This document shows, in pieces, positions 24,001-32,656 of a stretch of 64,000 nt of DNA. The stretch spans positions 1,127,001 through 1,191,000 of the forward strand of contig CM024178.1 in assembly GCA_013433145.1 (NCBI GenBank), given 5' to 3'. Under the pieces are notes generated by a model. It was not told the origin of the DNA, did no database searches, and saw only the letters and a list, made by a program, of their open reading frames with translations. Numbering within the stretch: position 1 is the first letter of the stretch; each line of letters opens with the position of its first letter. Made by a program: the position numbers and the translations under genes. Origin of the DNA: Ascaris suum. Taxonomy: Eukaryota > Nematoda > Chromadorea > Rhabditida > Ascarididae.

Positions 24001-25695
24001 TTCAGCATAAGACGGTCAGCAACCTCGTCAACTCTGAACACTGAGAAGTGATCACCTATTCCCTCTCAAAGAGATCGCAAGTGTAAAGGTTCAATTTTTT
24101 AAATGTTAGATTATAAGCACTGAAAAATTTATTCGCACGAATACTAAAATATAACCATAATTGAATTATTAAAATATAAGAATTATTGAATTATTTAAGT
24201 ATAAGTATTTTAAGTATAAGTATATAAGAATTTAAGTATAATTATTTAAGTATTTAAGTATAAGCAAAATCTCTATATCTATATTTATAAACGATGTTGC
24301 CGCATGTTTTCGATGATTTTTTTCTAAGAAAGCAGCTTTCTAATTCCAAAATCTCATAAAATATGCAAAATTCAACTTTAAAATCGAAAAATAAAATAAG
24401 CGTTCTCGAGCTGAATCTTTTGTGTCATGTGAAATAAACGTTTCAAGTCCCGATCACCTCCGAATTTCGTCGGGAAAGACGCTATACATACGAATAGACA
24501 TAAACAAACGTTAGAATTTTCTATTGCAATTTAAAGATGCATAATAAAGTATGGAAGTGACTTATAAAATCTAGTGGTTGATATATGATATTTTCAAATA
24601 CTGTAAATATTGGCGAATATTAACAAAATTTTCATCGCATTGACGAAATTGCATGTGCTGGTTACGCCGAACCGGTGCAATGACGAGGCTTAACTCACCA
24701 TCGAATGAGTCTGGAGGGTTAAAACCGTTTGGGTGCCGGTCTCTAGGCAAGGATCCTACTTAGACGAAAATCCGGATTTGCCGATCAACAATATCGTAAA
24801 GGTTGGGTATGCTGGCGCTATTTTCAATAAGTGATATACCCATTTTCAACGACGAAGAACTCAATCTTTTGAAGAAACCTACGATGAGCAGTGACGGCGT
24901 TCTTTACAACAACTACGCCCAAACACAATTACACAATTACTCGCTCCACTAAACGCATTGAAGATGAATCGATGAAGGCAGACAAAGTTGATTGATTCGT
25001 TTTGATGTTTTAAATATTCATATCAAATTTTAATTTCTTATTAGGTAAAAATCTGATTACTATGGGGTTTTTTTCTTGCTGAGAAAATTTCCCCACAATC
25101 TAAACGATTCAATTATTTTATTTTATTTTATTTTTTTTTAAAGAAATATTGAATAATTTAAATGGACTTTCTTCAGCAAAAATTTCTTGACGATTCAAAA
25201 TGCTTTTAATAGAACTTGATCAATTTCATTAATCACTTTCAACAAAAAACTTCATAAAATTGCAATAATACTGATCGCAAACGTATAAAGGTATGATGAT
25301 CGGATATTCACATCGTTAGCGCTCATATTATACGAGAATTTCTGCTATCGGCAAACATCAAACAAATGGCACCGGCGCGTCCACAATGGAAACGGTACAG
25401 TACAGAAGCACAAAATCTTTGAGAATTAGAGATTGATTTTGTAAAGATAAACACATAAATTAAATAAACACTGAAAGGTAAAACTTGAAGTCAAAAGGTA
25501 AAACTTGAAACTAAAAGGTAAAACTTGAAACCTAACCGCATTTCGTGCATTTGCAACATCAATCGCCGAACAACTGCTAGTCGATAATTCAGCCCTCTCA
25601 AGAAGGTCGAACAATTCGGCCACCCGGTTGACATCCATCATGGTCGGCAATGTGGTCGCAACTGTGAACGCACTGACCGCTGCTTCATGCCACAT
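1..25695 (-). CDS. KIDINS220: Kidins220/ARMS orthologue: ankyrin-repeat, KAP P-loop NTPase, four-pass membrane scaffold (3' end missing)
   Basis: Twenty-five exons join in frame to about 1,213 codons and continue past base 1. Seen, in order: 11 ankyrin repeats (about residues 54-435); a short segment with LLYRPNKLGQTPYSID (about 436-477); a KAP NTPase domain with Walker A GLYAKWGSGKS (478-488) and Walker B VVVVDGLD (about 794-801); four hydrophobic segments (about 515-535, 541-563, 679-703, 717-742); a conserved cytoplasmic region; and a SAM-like domain (about 1113-1191). Domain order and many residues match vertebrate Kidins220 along its whole length. Known of the family: it is a plasma-membrane scaffold that couples receptor tyrosine kinases, including neurotrophin and ephrin receptors, to MAP-kinase signalling and the cytoskeleton, with both termini in the cytosol. 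Differences: the linker between the KAP region and the SAM-like domain is much shorter than in vertebrates. The start at 25695 is the first ATG after a likely trans-splice acceptor; 25638 is an alternative. Confidence 0.95.
894..953 (-). CDS. KIDINS220: Kidins220 exon 24 (SAM-like domain, last helix)
   Basis: 60 bases, phase 0/0, acceptor ttttag, donor gtgcct. Encodes LSLGDWTLLKLLIETLRNWK, which matches MNFGDWHLFRSTVLEMRNAE and closes the SAM fold. Confidence 0.9.
1292..1483 (-). CDS. KIDINS220: Kidins220 exon 23 (SAM-like domain, first part)
   Basis: 192 bases, phase 0/0, acceptor tttcag, donor gtatag. Encodes MKIEDLVKLVKKLDIGQERM and IRAANLNGLVLCTCDLAEVQ, matching VDAVCEKLKQIEGLDQSMLP and IKKANINGRVLAQCNIDELK of the vertebrate SAM-like domain. 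Confidence 0.93.
1583..1647 (-). other. Possible poison exon in the Kidins220 linker intron
   Basis: Minus strand: acceptor tttttccag, 65 bases, then a consensus donor gtaagt. 65 is not a multiple of three. Included between exons 22 and 23 it shifts the frame, and exon 23 then reads to a TAA after about 12 codons. Such an exon would direct the transcript to nonsense-mediated decay. It could equally be a chance pairing of splice-like sites in a GC-richer patch. Confidence 0.25.
2159..2259 (-). CDS. KIDINS220: Kidins220 exon 22 (proline-containing linker)
   Basis: 101 bases, phase 1 in, 0 out, acceptor tttgcag preceded by a long T tract. Encodes RRMDLEEPPLEAPIGYEQSS, aligned to the YPPLPLHEGPPRAPSGYSQP stretch. 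It then runs directly in phase to exon 23, omitting the long linker present in vertebrates. Confidence 0.85.
2806..2998 (-). CDS. KIDINS220: Kidins220 exon 21
   Basis: 193 bases, phase 0 in, 1 out, acceptor ttttag. Encodes ELDRNPDNFESFLEQASLSG and VRRFVPCTSNLDPYLRKLIR, corresponding to IDGDIRNFEVFLSSRTP and KVFLPCTVNLDPKLREII in vertebrates. Confidence 0.93.
3888..4029 (-). CDS. KIDINS220: Kidins220 exon 20
   Basis: 142 bases, phase 2 in, 0 out, acceptor ttacag. Encodes FEIDFSWVTLGYWVSLVEQW then PCRMCWLIERALDI, matching [20 protein letters not shown] ... SWLILYLEE. Confidence 0.93.
4531..4702 (-). CDS. KIDINS220: Kidins220 exon 19
   Basis: 172 bases, phase 1 in, 2 out. The second half, LMTDDYFSNMNPRAMKRIVN then ALTLTGR, matches [20 protein letters not shown] ... 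VTGR. The first half (GSYLSLREGADGRTTTRKAT) is not conserved; its acceptor tttgag was chosen because it is the one I found that keeps the frame. Confidence 0.87.
5218..5344 (-). CDS. KIDINS220: Kidins220 exon 18
   Basis: 127 bases, phase 0 in, 1 out, acceptor tttag. Begins NIVNMPFYLHNSAIRQLQTN, matching NIVHLPVFLNSRGLSNARKF. The rest is charged (RNKRESLAEWKERFKRQD) and corresponds to the variable, basic region of the vertebrate protein. Confidence 0.9.
6239..6409 (-). CDS. KIDINS220: Kidins220 exon 17 (KAP NTPase, post-Walker B)
   Basis: 171 bases, phase 0/0. Encodes MVQTLDSLELLFSARANRPF and IVTIAVDPHIIVSAVNHSMH, and ends GHDYLK, equivalent to FIAIFASDPHIIIKAINQNL ... GHDYMR. Acceptor ttaag and donor gtttaa are both non-consensus, but alignment leaves no alternative. 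Confidence 0.95.
7591..7689 (-). CDS. KIDINS220: Kidins220 exon 16 (Walker B)
   Basis: 99 bases, phase 0/0, acceptor ttacag. Encodes SLDAFTSSQTRLVVVVDGLD, followed by NCEQ. Four hydrophobic residues before the aspartate make a complete Walker B motif; vertebrates have RLVVIIDGLDACEQ. Confidence 0.95.
8457..8631 (-). CDS. KIDINS220: Kidins220 exon 15 (membrane segment 4)
   Basis: 175 bases, phase 2 in, 0 out. Hydrophobic LFGALSLFTVSLILLIYPLY is followed by the conserved INFAAQRIHKLRFEGFMQKL, matching HNAASKLHKLKSEGFMKVLK. The donor gtttaa is weak. Confidence 0.93.
9273..9417 (-). CDS. KIDINS220: Kidins220 exon 14 (membrane segment 3)
   Basis: 145 bases, phase 1 in, 2 out. Basic KLRRVCGIP is followed by a strongly hydrophobic stretch, VILLAAVFIISLMVALILLI, forming the third membrane segment, as in the vertebrate protein after its KKWKKTCCLPSF sequence. 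Confidence 0.92.
10183..10328 (-). CDS. KIDINS220: Kidins220 exon 13 (KAP domain core)
   Basis: 146 bases, phase 2 in, 1 out, donor gtaagt. Encodes FLFADYHRLSSIGGEQALAK and AENHFGHLAVRIF, nearly identical in pattern to FLFTDYNRLSSVGGETSLAE. Acceptor gaag rather than cag. Confidence 0.95.
11019..11178 (-). CDS. KIDINS220: Kidins220 exon 12 (KAP domain, after membrane segment 2)
   Basis: 160 bases, phase 1 in, 2 out, acceptor tttgcag. Encodes a region containing SWRGSSSAATALARALAHFR. It aligns by position to the [20 protein letters not shown] segment of vertebrates but is less conserved than its neighbours. Confidence 0.88.
11824..12081 (-). CDS. KIDINS220: Kidins220 exon 11 (Walker A, membrane segments 1 and 2)
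   Basis: 258 bases, phase 1/1. Completes GLYAKWGSGKSLLLAKMKDS, the Walker A loop of the KAP family with intact GSGKS. It then encodes two hydrophobic stretches, SVVFSLAILTSLVTLIATAA and ITIVIAIPILGAIVFLVAII, separated by a short loop. In KAP proteins such membrane segments interrupt the NTPase fold. Confidence 0.95.
12717..13098 (-). CDS. KIDINS220: Kidins220 exon 10 (ankyrin repeats 10-11 and entry to the KAP domain)
   Basis: 382 bases, phase 0 in, phase 1 out. Contains DGETALLRAVKNRHVALCQL and AGDNALHLALKARSRR, then the highly conserved RLLYRPNKLGQTPYSID and MLGYDVYSNVLADIV, which lead straight into the P-loop. It is the largest exon in the window. Acceptor tttgag (non-standard GAG). Confidence 0.95.
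13895..13993 (-). CDS. KIDINS220: Kidins220 exon 9 (ankyrin repeat 9)
   Basis: 99 bases, phase 0/0, acceptor aaacag, donor gtgagg. Encodes DNRTALHLAIDKSFTDMVLV and NLELKNK, equivalent to [20 protein letters not shown] in vertebrates. Confidence 0.93.
15309..15407 (-). CDS. KIDINS220: Kidins220 exon 8 (ankyrin repeat 8)
   Basis: 99 bases, phase 0/0, acceptor tttcag, donor gttagc. Encodes FGNSILASAVRSGNINIVRM and ADVNARDS, equivalent to the [20 protein letters not shown] repeat. Confidence 0.93.
16326..16408. repeat. Three diverged tandem copies, about 29 bp
   Basis: agtgattaacgagtgataa, then aagtaattagttagtgataa, then agtgattaatgactgataa, in an intron close to exon 7. Confidence 0.6.
16501..16599 (-). 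CDS. KIDINS220: Kidins220 exon 7 (ankyrin repeat 7)
   Basis: 99 bases, phase 0/0, acceptor tttcag, donor gtaagc. Encodes GLSALSIAAREGYFEIAEML and GAYVNVIDR, corresponding to the repeat with GTYVNIPDR in vertebrates. Confidence 0.94.
17686..17784 (-). CDS. KIDINS220: Kidins220 exon 6 (ankyrin repeat 6)
   Basis: 99 bases, phase 0/0, acceptor tttcag, donor gtaatt. Encodes STALILATRGNFVEVVEMLL and ends EPNVNVTDQ, matching the vertebrate NPNVNLTDKD junction almost residue for residue. Confidence 0.94.
18290..18406 (-). CDS. KIDINS220: Kidins220 exon 5 (ankyrin repeat 5)
   Basis: 117 bases, phase 0/0, acceptor tttgcag. Encodes DKFGSTALIWAARKGHKSIV followed by EQLLNAGAELDA, matching the [20 protein letters not shown] repeat of vertebrate Kidins220. 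It is also the natural partner of the alternative first exon at 18638. Confidence 0.93.
18638..18708 (-). CDS. Candidate alternative first exon of Kidins220
   Basis: Lies in the intron between exons 4 and 5. The minus strand shows the acceptor cgtttttttaacag, two bases, an ATG in good context (CCATGG), 23 open codons starting MENRSGALIAKT, and the donor gtaata in phase 0. It would splice in frame to exon 5 and give an isoform lacking exons 1-4 (repeats 1-4). A two-base leader after the acceptor matches the trans-splice arrangement of the gene at 41817. The segment is more GC-rich than its surroundings. No transcript evidence is available here. Confidence 0.5.
18709..20782 (-). other. Kidins220 intron 4, upstream of the alternative exon
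   Basis: The largest intron in the gene. A GC-richer patch at 19950-20390, unusual for this region, lies about 1.3 kb upstream of the alternative first exon at 18708 and could be its promoter. Open frames in it on both strands show no recognisable protein. Confidence 0.4.
20783..20965 (-). CDS. KIDINS220: Kidins220 exon 4 (ankyrin repeats 3 and 4)
   Basis: 183 bases, phase 0/0, gtaggt donor. Contains GWSPLMWAVYKNRIDCVELL, then DGLTPLIVASGRGYTNIVEQ. Two repeats share one exon here, as they do in exon 10, unlike the one-repeat exons between them. Acceptor ttttaag. Confidence 0.93.
21540..21638 (-). CDS. KIDINS220: Kidins220 exon 3 (ankyrin repeat 2)
   Basis: 99 bases, phase 0/0. Encodes DGWTALLNAAYEGHVQVASL and the rest of one repeat, clearly matching the WTALISASKEGHVHIVEELL repeat. 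The acceptor is gaag rather than cag/tag, and the donor gtactc is weak, but only these keep frame and alignment. Confidence 0.88.
21769..21870. repeat. 51-bp tandem duplication
   Basis: Two adjacent copies beginning cagtaatgcagta at 21769 and 21820, differing at a few positions. They lie in the intron just upstream of Kidins220 exon 3. Confidence 0.9.
23457..23552 (-). CDS. KIDINS220: Kidins220 exon 2 (ankyrin repeat 1)
   Basis: 96 bases, phase 0 at both ends, gtgagt donor. It reads NGETMLMVAARTGQDAIVRH, matching the GQTPLMIAAEQG repeat of vertebrate Kidins220. The repeat is somewhat degenerate in its second helix. Confidence 0.9.
23553..25536 (-). other. Kidins220 intron 1 (2.0 kb)
   Basis: AT-rich intron. 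Three roughly 21-base copies of aaaaggtaaaacttgaa lie at 25473-25530, next to the donor. Low-complexity taagtataag repeats occupy about 24160-24265. A GC-richer patch at about 24640-24960 contains a short minus-strand frame with ENSASIPNLYDIVDRQIR that I could not connect to any gene. Confidence 0.6.
25537..25695 (-). CDS. KIDINS220: Kidins220 exon 1 (N-terminus)
   Basis: Encodes residues 1-53 and ends in phase 0 at a gttagg donor. The second and third in-frame ATGs (25641 and 25638) give MMDVNRVAELFDLLERAEL, which resembles the helical cap before the first ankyrin repeat in vertebrate Kidins220, so the true start may be there. An in-frame TGA lies just upstream of the first ATG, so no earlier coding exon can join in this frame. 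Confidence 0.75.
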
Positions 25696-25758
25696 ATTGT
25701 CGGCAAGCGTCCAAGCTATTATAAGCGTGCCCAAGAAGCACCGTATTCAGCTTTTCGC

Positions 25759-25770
25759 TCTGTAAACATC
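25759..25770 (-). promoter_or_regulatory. Likely spliced-leader trans-splice or 5'-UTR acceptor of Kidins220
   Basis: On the minus strand tgatgtttacag is followed by AGCGAAAAG and then by 64 bases containing no ATG before the start at 25695. An acceptor with only an untranslated leader behind it is what trans-splicing to a spliced leader would leave. A cis-spliced non-coding first exon further upstream is equally possible. Confidence 0.45.
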
Positions 25771-25978
25771 AACGCAGCTAACGACCTTCTATTCACTTCA
25801 AACGCAGCTTCCCATTGCCGTATTACGCAGCGCTCTATTCGACGAAGCGAATAATACAAGCATCAAAGGCATTTAAGGGATGGAAAAGCGAAGCTGGAAT
25901 GCTATGAAGTCTGATTATGCTGCTTTTCCTAAAGACAATTAAAATTTTTTCCATAACGCTTATTGATCGCTAATGAAT

Positions 25979-25997
25979 ATTATATATATATATATAT

Positions 25998-26086
<89 letters not shown>
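25979..26086. repeat. (TA)n microsatellite, interrupted
   Basis: About 108 bases of alternating TA with a few TTA interruptions, just upstream of the Kidins220 5' end. Confidence 0.97.
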
Positions 26087-26090
<4 letters not shown>

Positions 26091-27960
26091 TAATATAATA
26101 TAATATTAAAAAATATATTAGATGAGACAAAAATCCTCAGAACAAAAAGCCTAAAACGAATGTTTATATACTAAGATGACACTACATTAATTTGTAAATA
26201 AATGACGAATTATTCAAATATAGCTTCTTTAAGTTACATTATATCAAATTACATTCAAAAAATCTTATGCATATATAGCAGACAAAATGGCACTTATAGC
26301 AGAGAGAAAACTGGAAGAAAGAATTTCAAACCATTGGTTCGTTAACTTTTTATAACAAGAATAGTAGTGCAGATCGCTAATTTTTGATTTTGATGCCTCG
26401 ATTTTTTTTTTTTTGCACATCCTTGTCTGCAGTAATAGTGACAGAGCGGAATCTGTTTCGTTCGACAAGCGTACGCATTTATACCAAAATCTGCTTGAAA
26501 ACGAATGCATTGAAAAAAAAAACCCTTCATCGATTTCCAACGAAGACATTTCAGAAAAAAAAAACCGAATTTCGGTTGCGGTCGAGAATTCTATCGATCG
26601 ATACATTTTGATCAGTACCGATCGATAAAAACAGATCAACATTACGTTTTTTTCAGTCATAATTCTGTTAAAAAGTATTCGTCAAAGGAATAGAAAATCT
26701 CATTCATCAATAAATAAAAAATATTCTAATAACAAAAAAAAAAAATGCTAATTAAGAAAAATTAACGTACAAAATACGAAAATAAAATAGGCAGCAATAT
26801 CACAATTCTCGTCGAAAAAGCTATTAAGCAGAAGATACAATTTAGAAAATAGGAACGTTCATTAAAAATAGAGTGATGGATGAACTTTGATAACACGATT
26901 AAGGTCAAAATGTGGCAATCGATGAATTGTGAAGTTTAGCGATTTGTTTACCAATGAAATGTATCATATCGATTTTTTTTTTGGCAAATTGATACGGCCA
27001 AGGTGAAGAAATATAATCACATATTGATTAAATAAGAGAGTAACTCATTTAATTATAAATTTAATTAAATGGCTTCAAAACATTGAGAAGAAAATGATAA
27101 GGAAATATTGCTCTAAGCATGCAATCAAAAAAATCCATCATAAAATATAATTTAAAATCGAACGAGAAAAATCACCCCTTAGAGCGAAAAGAAAAAGCTT
27201 TCATCTTTTATTGAATGAATAATCAATGTTTCTTTCTCAAGAATATATTCTAGACTTTTGTAAATCGTAATTCCATCAATTTCTGTCACGTTTCAGTTAA
27301 TCAGACGCCTTATCACTGAAAAGAGAGCCTTAATGATGCGAACTGCTATATGAAATCCTCTTCGCTATGAAATTAATGTCTCCTCTCTATAATGAGAAGA
27401 GAGAAAGGAACCTGGACATTGTTCAGAGGATTATCACTTATCATTGTCTTATGATGACTTGATTCCATAGCTGATAGCGGCAAGAAGTTAATCTACTCGC
27501 TTAAATTGCCGATTTGGTAGCTTCAGGCAAATCAAAAATCCTTAGCGTAGCTTCAGGTACCGGCTATAGCTTGAGGGCTAAGCTATAGCTGCATAAAATG
27601 GCAAGAGGGCTGTAGTGAAATATCGTATGACCGATCTCTCTGTTGAACTCAAAGATCACGCAAAGTCGACGATAATAACCATGCAGATGCGAAATCCAGA
27701 GATCGACTCTCGTTAGGGACGAAATCCGGAAATCGACTCCAATTCCGAATTCACTCGACTCAACTCACTTCTTCAATTCATTTATTGTATTATATAAAAA
27801 ATGTTCACATCGTTAAGAGTTGATAGATGCAATAAAAGTGAAATATTTTTTTCGTTAATGCGAAACATCCAATTCGGCACGCTGAACGGATTGACGCTGA
27901 TCATTTATCGGCTATGTAATATTTGATTCTTCACACATCAACAAATCACAGCTATCAATA
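26087..27960. other. Intergenic stretch without a gene I can support
   Basis: AT-rich with A and T runs. Contains a perfect 10-bp stem hairpin at 27563-27589 and a duplicated gaaatcc-gatcgactc element at 27688-27741. Open frames here are short, low in complexity and present on both strands. Confidence 0.5.
27563..27589. repeat. Perfect inverted repeat (10-bp stem, 7-base loop)
   Basis: gctatagctt, then gagggct, then aagctatagc. No T run follows on either strand and there is no adjacent gene, so I do not call it a terminator. Confidence 0.85.
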
Positions 27961-27969
27961 TTTCTGAAT

Positions 27970-29160
27970 GACATATCACTTCTTGTAATTATGTCCGATC
28001 AATCCACCAAGTTACCGACCTTGCTCTGCTGCGCTTGGATCAGCCGTATGGCTGAAGAAGGTGTATTAGAAGAACTTATTTCTTCGGCCGGATGGCTCAA
28101 TCTAACTTTTTCTTTTGAACAACTATTCTAGAAGAAATAGCTATTCTGTAGTCGTAGTACTGGGACTTCTTTGCTATTTATCAGCGAATAGGTTGAATAG
28201 CTGTTCTATGCCCACAAAATCCTAGGATGATGTTAATGCATTCTTTCAATTCCTCCGAAAGAACAAGCAAAATGGGACTATTTGCGGTCGAAAAGTTTGC
28301 GATTGCGTTGCACAAGAACAATGCAGTAGTGGAGCATCAAAATATTGGGCAAGAACTCTGAATTTGCTGAATGCAACCCATGATGTTTGAGGATAGTGCA
28401 CTTGTGCAAATTTATCTATTGCAAAATGCCGATTGGTACGACTTAAAATCTAATAGACTCAAATTTACACATTAAAAGTTACCATCCGATCCTCCACGCC
28501 TTCCCAAATCTTGGAATAATCCTGTTCTTTGTTTCTGCATTGTATCCTTTTATTCGAGACAAGATAGCCGTAGTGGTAACAAATTAGCTAGTGCTGGTCT
28601 GCGATGAATCCTATGATGTCATACTCCCTGTGCAATGCCGTTAATGATATCATCACTAATCTTGCTGATTTGTCCTTCTAGCATATTGGCAGCATCCACA
28701 ACGCCTATTTTCTTCGAGAACGATTCTAATAGAAAGAATTAGAACCCTCAGAGGCCGCCAACAAATTTTGAAGAGCTGTTAGTCATTCTGTACTAGTCAA
28801 ACTCTGGGTATCAAAACAATGAAAATTATCACAAAATCCAACTGCACGAGAACTGTGCGAAAAAAAAATGAACGAGGAAAAGAAAACATTCGAATCCATA
28901 CCGAAATAGCCAAAAAGGCAACTCAATAAAGACTGCTTCGGTACCTGAAATAGAAAACAACGATTGCACAAACCTATAATGTGACTAGTGGTTATATTTA
29001 TCTCAATCGATTGTTCTTTTAATTCATTCAAAGAATCAAGAAATTTACTTCTTGTTTTCCGGGAAATAATCTATCTCCTGTCGGCCTAAGCGAGGAAAGG
29101 CAGATAAGTTTGCGAAATTAGAAGACTCTTTTCTCCGGCCTAGACCAAAAACTGCCCAAT
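27970..29160 (-). pseudogene. Decayed protein-coding sequence of unrecognised family
   Basis: The minus strand reads as a chain of protein-like segments broken by stops and frame changes. In order they include SKFLDSLNELKEQSIEI (about 29.05 kb), VPKQSLLSCLFGYF, KIGVVDAANMLEGQISKISD (about 28.7 kb), YHYGYLVSNKRIQC, KEQDYSKIWEGVEDRM, KFAQVHYPQTSWVAFSKFRV (about 28.4 kb), ELKECINIILGFCGHRTAIQ and LSHPAEEISSSNTPSSAIRL (about 28.05 kb). The breaks are too close together for introns (gaps of about 30-40 bases), and TAG/TGA codons fall inside otherwise good frames, which points to a dead gene copy or element remnant. I do not recognise the family. Seen: frames and breaks. Inferred: pseudogene. Confidence 0.4.
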
Positions 29161-31384
29161 TTTGTGAAAATTTTTGCAAAACCTTTTTGCATTGCAAAAA
29201 ATGTATGAGTTGGTTATTGAAGGAAATGATACCATTTGCAGGTTATGCATAGATCACAAGTGATGATAATATATAAGACTGATTGCAACTTATTTAGTGT
29301 CATTTACCGCTGATTGCAATTTCCTCAACTTTTGATATGGATGATCTCAATTGCAAAGAATGCAATGCAACGATTTATGAGAGATATTTCAATTGTATTT
29401 TTTATTAGATTAACGCATATTGTATGTATTCATTTAAGAATTTAACCTCTGTAATATACAAGAATAAACGCCATTTAGTAGTATCAATCAAAAAAAAAAA
29501 ATCAATACAAATTGCAAATATCCTTCTACAGATGAAAAAAATAAATTGCAATGATACTATCATAATTTTAGAGAAATTCTGAGGAGGAATTAGCACAATA
29601 TACACCTTTGCATCTCCTCATCTAATCAACCGATCACATAATTTAATATATAATTTAATAATTTAATATTAATAAAATGCGCAAAATAATCGCTTCATAG
29701 TTTAGCTGATCCGATCGAGCAATTTGCATAAATCTTCGAAAAAAGAATCGTCTTTCTATGTGTTAATCGATAGAAAATCATAATCCGATCGGCGTAAAAT
29801 GCGCAAAAAATTTTTAGCACCTTTCATTATCCGGATGAAATACGATAAATTAGCTAAATCTTATAACTTTAGCATCGATGATTATCGCATTGGAATCATC
29901 GATTATGTTCACAAATACACACATATGAGTAGCTATTGAAAAATTCTTCAAATTTAAAAAAAATTACTCGAAATTGAAAAATTGCGCTAATTGTATCGCT
30001 ATACCTCATTTCTCATATCTCTAAAGTATGAATCTAGTGATTATTGTTGCATAGCAAAATCATTATTCGTTTACACCGTTTGCGTTGTTGTAAAGTTATC
30101 TTCAGATGGTTTCACGATCGCTGAAACGATAAACTTAAAAGACGAAAAAAAAAATTCATGACAAATTCAAATTTGATAGCAAAAAAATCTGCAAGAATTC
30201 AGCATATGCTGGAAAAAATTTTTAATGAGGAGCGCATCGATAAAAACGAAATGCTTTTGATATGAGTGTTTTAAACGTTTTTTAAAGAGGGTAACGTATC
30301 GGTTGAAAATGGCGAATATTCTAAGCGGCGCCTTTCAACTGATATCAACAATAAAAATTTTGCTGAAATTTGCGAATAAATAATATTGGAATATCATCAA
30401 ATAATATGCAAAATTTTTTAGACGATTAATGATTGTTGTTTCGCAAAAAAAAAAGATTCAACGATATAGGCCTTCATATTACTTTACTAATCAATATTTT
30501 ATAGCGAAATGGCCGATAGATATATTATGTGAGAAAAATCTCATCATTGCAACCATCTACATCATCTTAAGCTTTGATAAGGTTACTTGGAGTTCAACTG
30601 AAGTTACTTCTCCTCTTAAACAATTCCATAAAGTAAATTGCTCATTTTTTTGCATAAAACATCTCATATGAATTACATTTCTATCGCTATCATCTCATAT
30701 ATTGCATCTAAACTGAATTTTTGAATTTTTCACAATCGACAAATGTGATATTCCTCTGTTGGAAATTTCTCGAAGAAATTCTCGATAGCGAACAATAAAT
30801 TCAACAATTCATAAATATTTTCGATTGGCTATACGAAAATAGGCTTGATTTCATGTTAAATTTCGAATGATATAAAAATTAAGGTGCAATACAATCACGG
30901 ATATGATTTGAAAAACGTAATCCCATCATTCGCTAATAATTCTATAAATTCATTGCATTGAAATTTCTTATAACGTAGTTTCAGTATAAACAATGAAATT
31001 AACAAGACTGATTAAATTTTACGACGTTTGATTTCCGTTGCATATTATATTATATATTGCATTGCATATTATATATCCTATAAGTAAATCTGTTAAATAA
31101 TATACATATAATATTAAAATATATATCGATCTGATTCAGTATGTTCTTTTGCAAATTGCAATGCAGTTTAGCAATTTTAGGAAATGGGCACAAAACCTCT
31201 AAATTTCCGCCAAGTCATATATCTCAGGATGAGGGATTTTATTTGTCGTCAAAACCACAAGCGTGAATTTATTGCATTTTTCATGGCATCATTTAGGCGA
31301 AAACGATATGACCATTGCATTTTACGATAACGGCAATAACGAACTATTTACCCTTACCAATGGAACTAGTTTAATGGCTGAGCT

Positions 31385-31388
<4 letters not shown>

Positions 31389-31423
<35 letters not shown>
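31389..31423. repeat. (CT)n microsatellite
   Basis: About 17 uninterrupted ct units followed by an A run. Confidence 0.95.
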
Positions 31424-31426
<3 letters not shown>

Positions 31427-32497
31427 AAAAAATGAGGCTAACATTTGAGATAATCGAAATTTTGCAGTTATATGAAATATTGAATTCGAGCAGAAATGAA
31501 TTTGCATATCGCTTTAAATGAGTGTAAACGAATGATTGTCTGGAAAAATGGAACACATATTGAAGCTCTATAGAATTATTAGCGAATGATGGGGATTATG
31601 TTTTTCTTATATTTTTATATGGAATTTGTGCTTATATGGAATATTGAATATGAATATGCAAAGAATAGCGAATAGAGAATAGTCATAAGATTTTTTTCAA
31701 GATCTAATAAAAAAAAAAACTAGAGGAAATGATATGAACAAAAAATAGCATTATTGAATTTAATAAATTTTTAAATATTTGATAAACGATCAAAAAAAAA
31801 AGAAAAAATAAAGTCGAAAAATTTATGAAACGTTAATAATAATACATTAAATGAGATATTAATGTATACAATTAAGAAATTGAATAAGATTAAAATAAGA
31901 AAATATAGAAAGTGACCACAATAGAGAAAAAATTAAACATATGATCACAATTGCATCAATACATCGCATCGATTTCACTCATCGACGCTTTATGCACATC
32001 GTTTTACCCGCAACATAAAACTTTGTGGCTGCTGAGAGAGCAAGCGTTTAACGTGATGCGAGACGTGCACAATGATGCAATGCAAATCATAAAATTAGCT
32101 GGTAGCAATAGATCGAATCGATTAATTTTCAACTATACAAGAAATTGCATGAAATCAATATATACTGCAATCTATATGATCAATATCAATGATCCGCTAG
32201 TGATCAAACCAACACAAATATACGATGAACGGATAGGGGAAATAAGCCGATACGCAGTGATCGATTTCAATCTTCCGACTTTGTTTATACTCCTTCTACC
32301 TTAAACTACCTCATTAGGTGGTGACTCTCAATCTGAATGCAGCAAAAAAACTCCATTTAAAAATTAAGAAGGTTAAATTAACATAAAATTGGCATAATTT
32401 TTTTAAGTGAAAAGTGGAGAAAGATGGAAGCTAAAAAGAAGAAAGTAGACGAGGAACGTTGACGAAGTCTAATAATGCCAAAACCATTTACTTGAAG

Positions 32498-32656
<159 letters not shown>

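Noticed and set aside
31951..32304. 117-codon plus-strand frame
   Set aside because: Starts at TTG, has no splice partner or family, and a frame this long is about what chance gives in this amount of AT-rich DNA.
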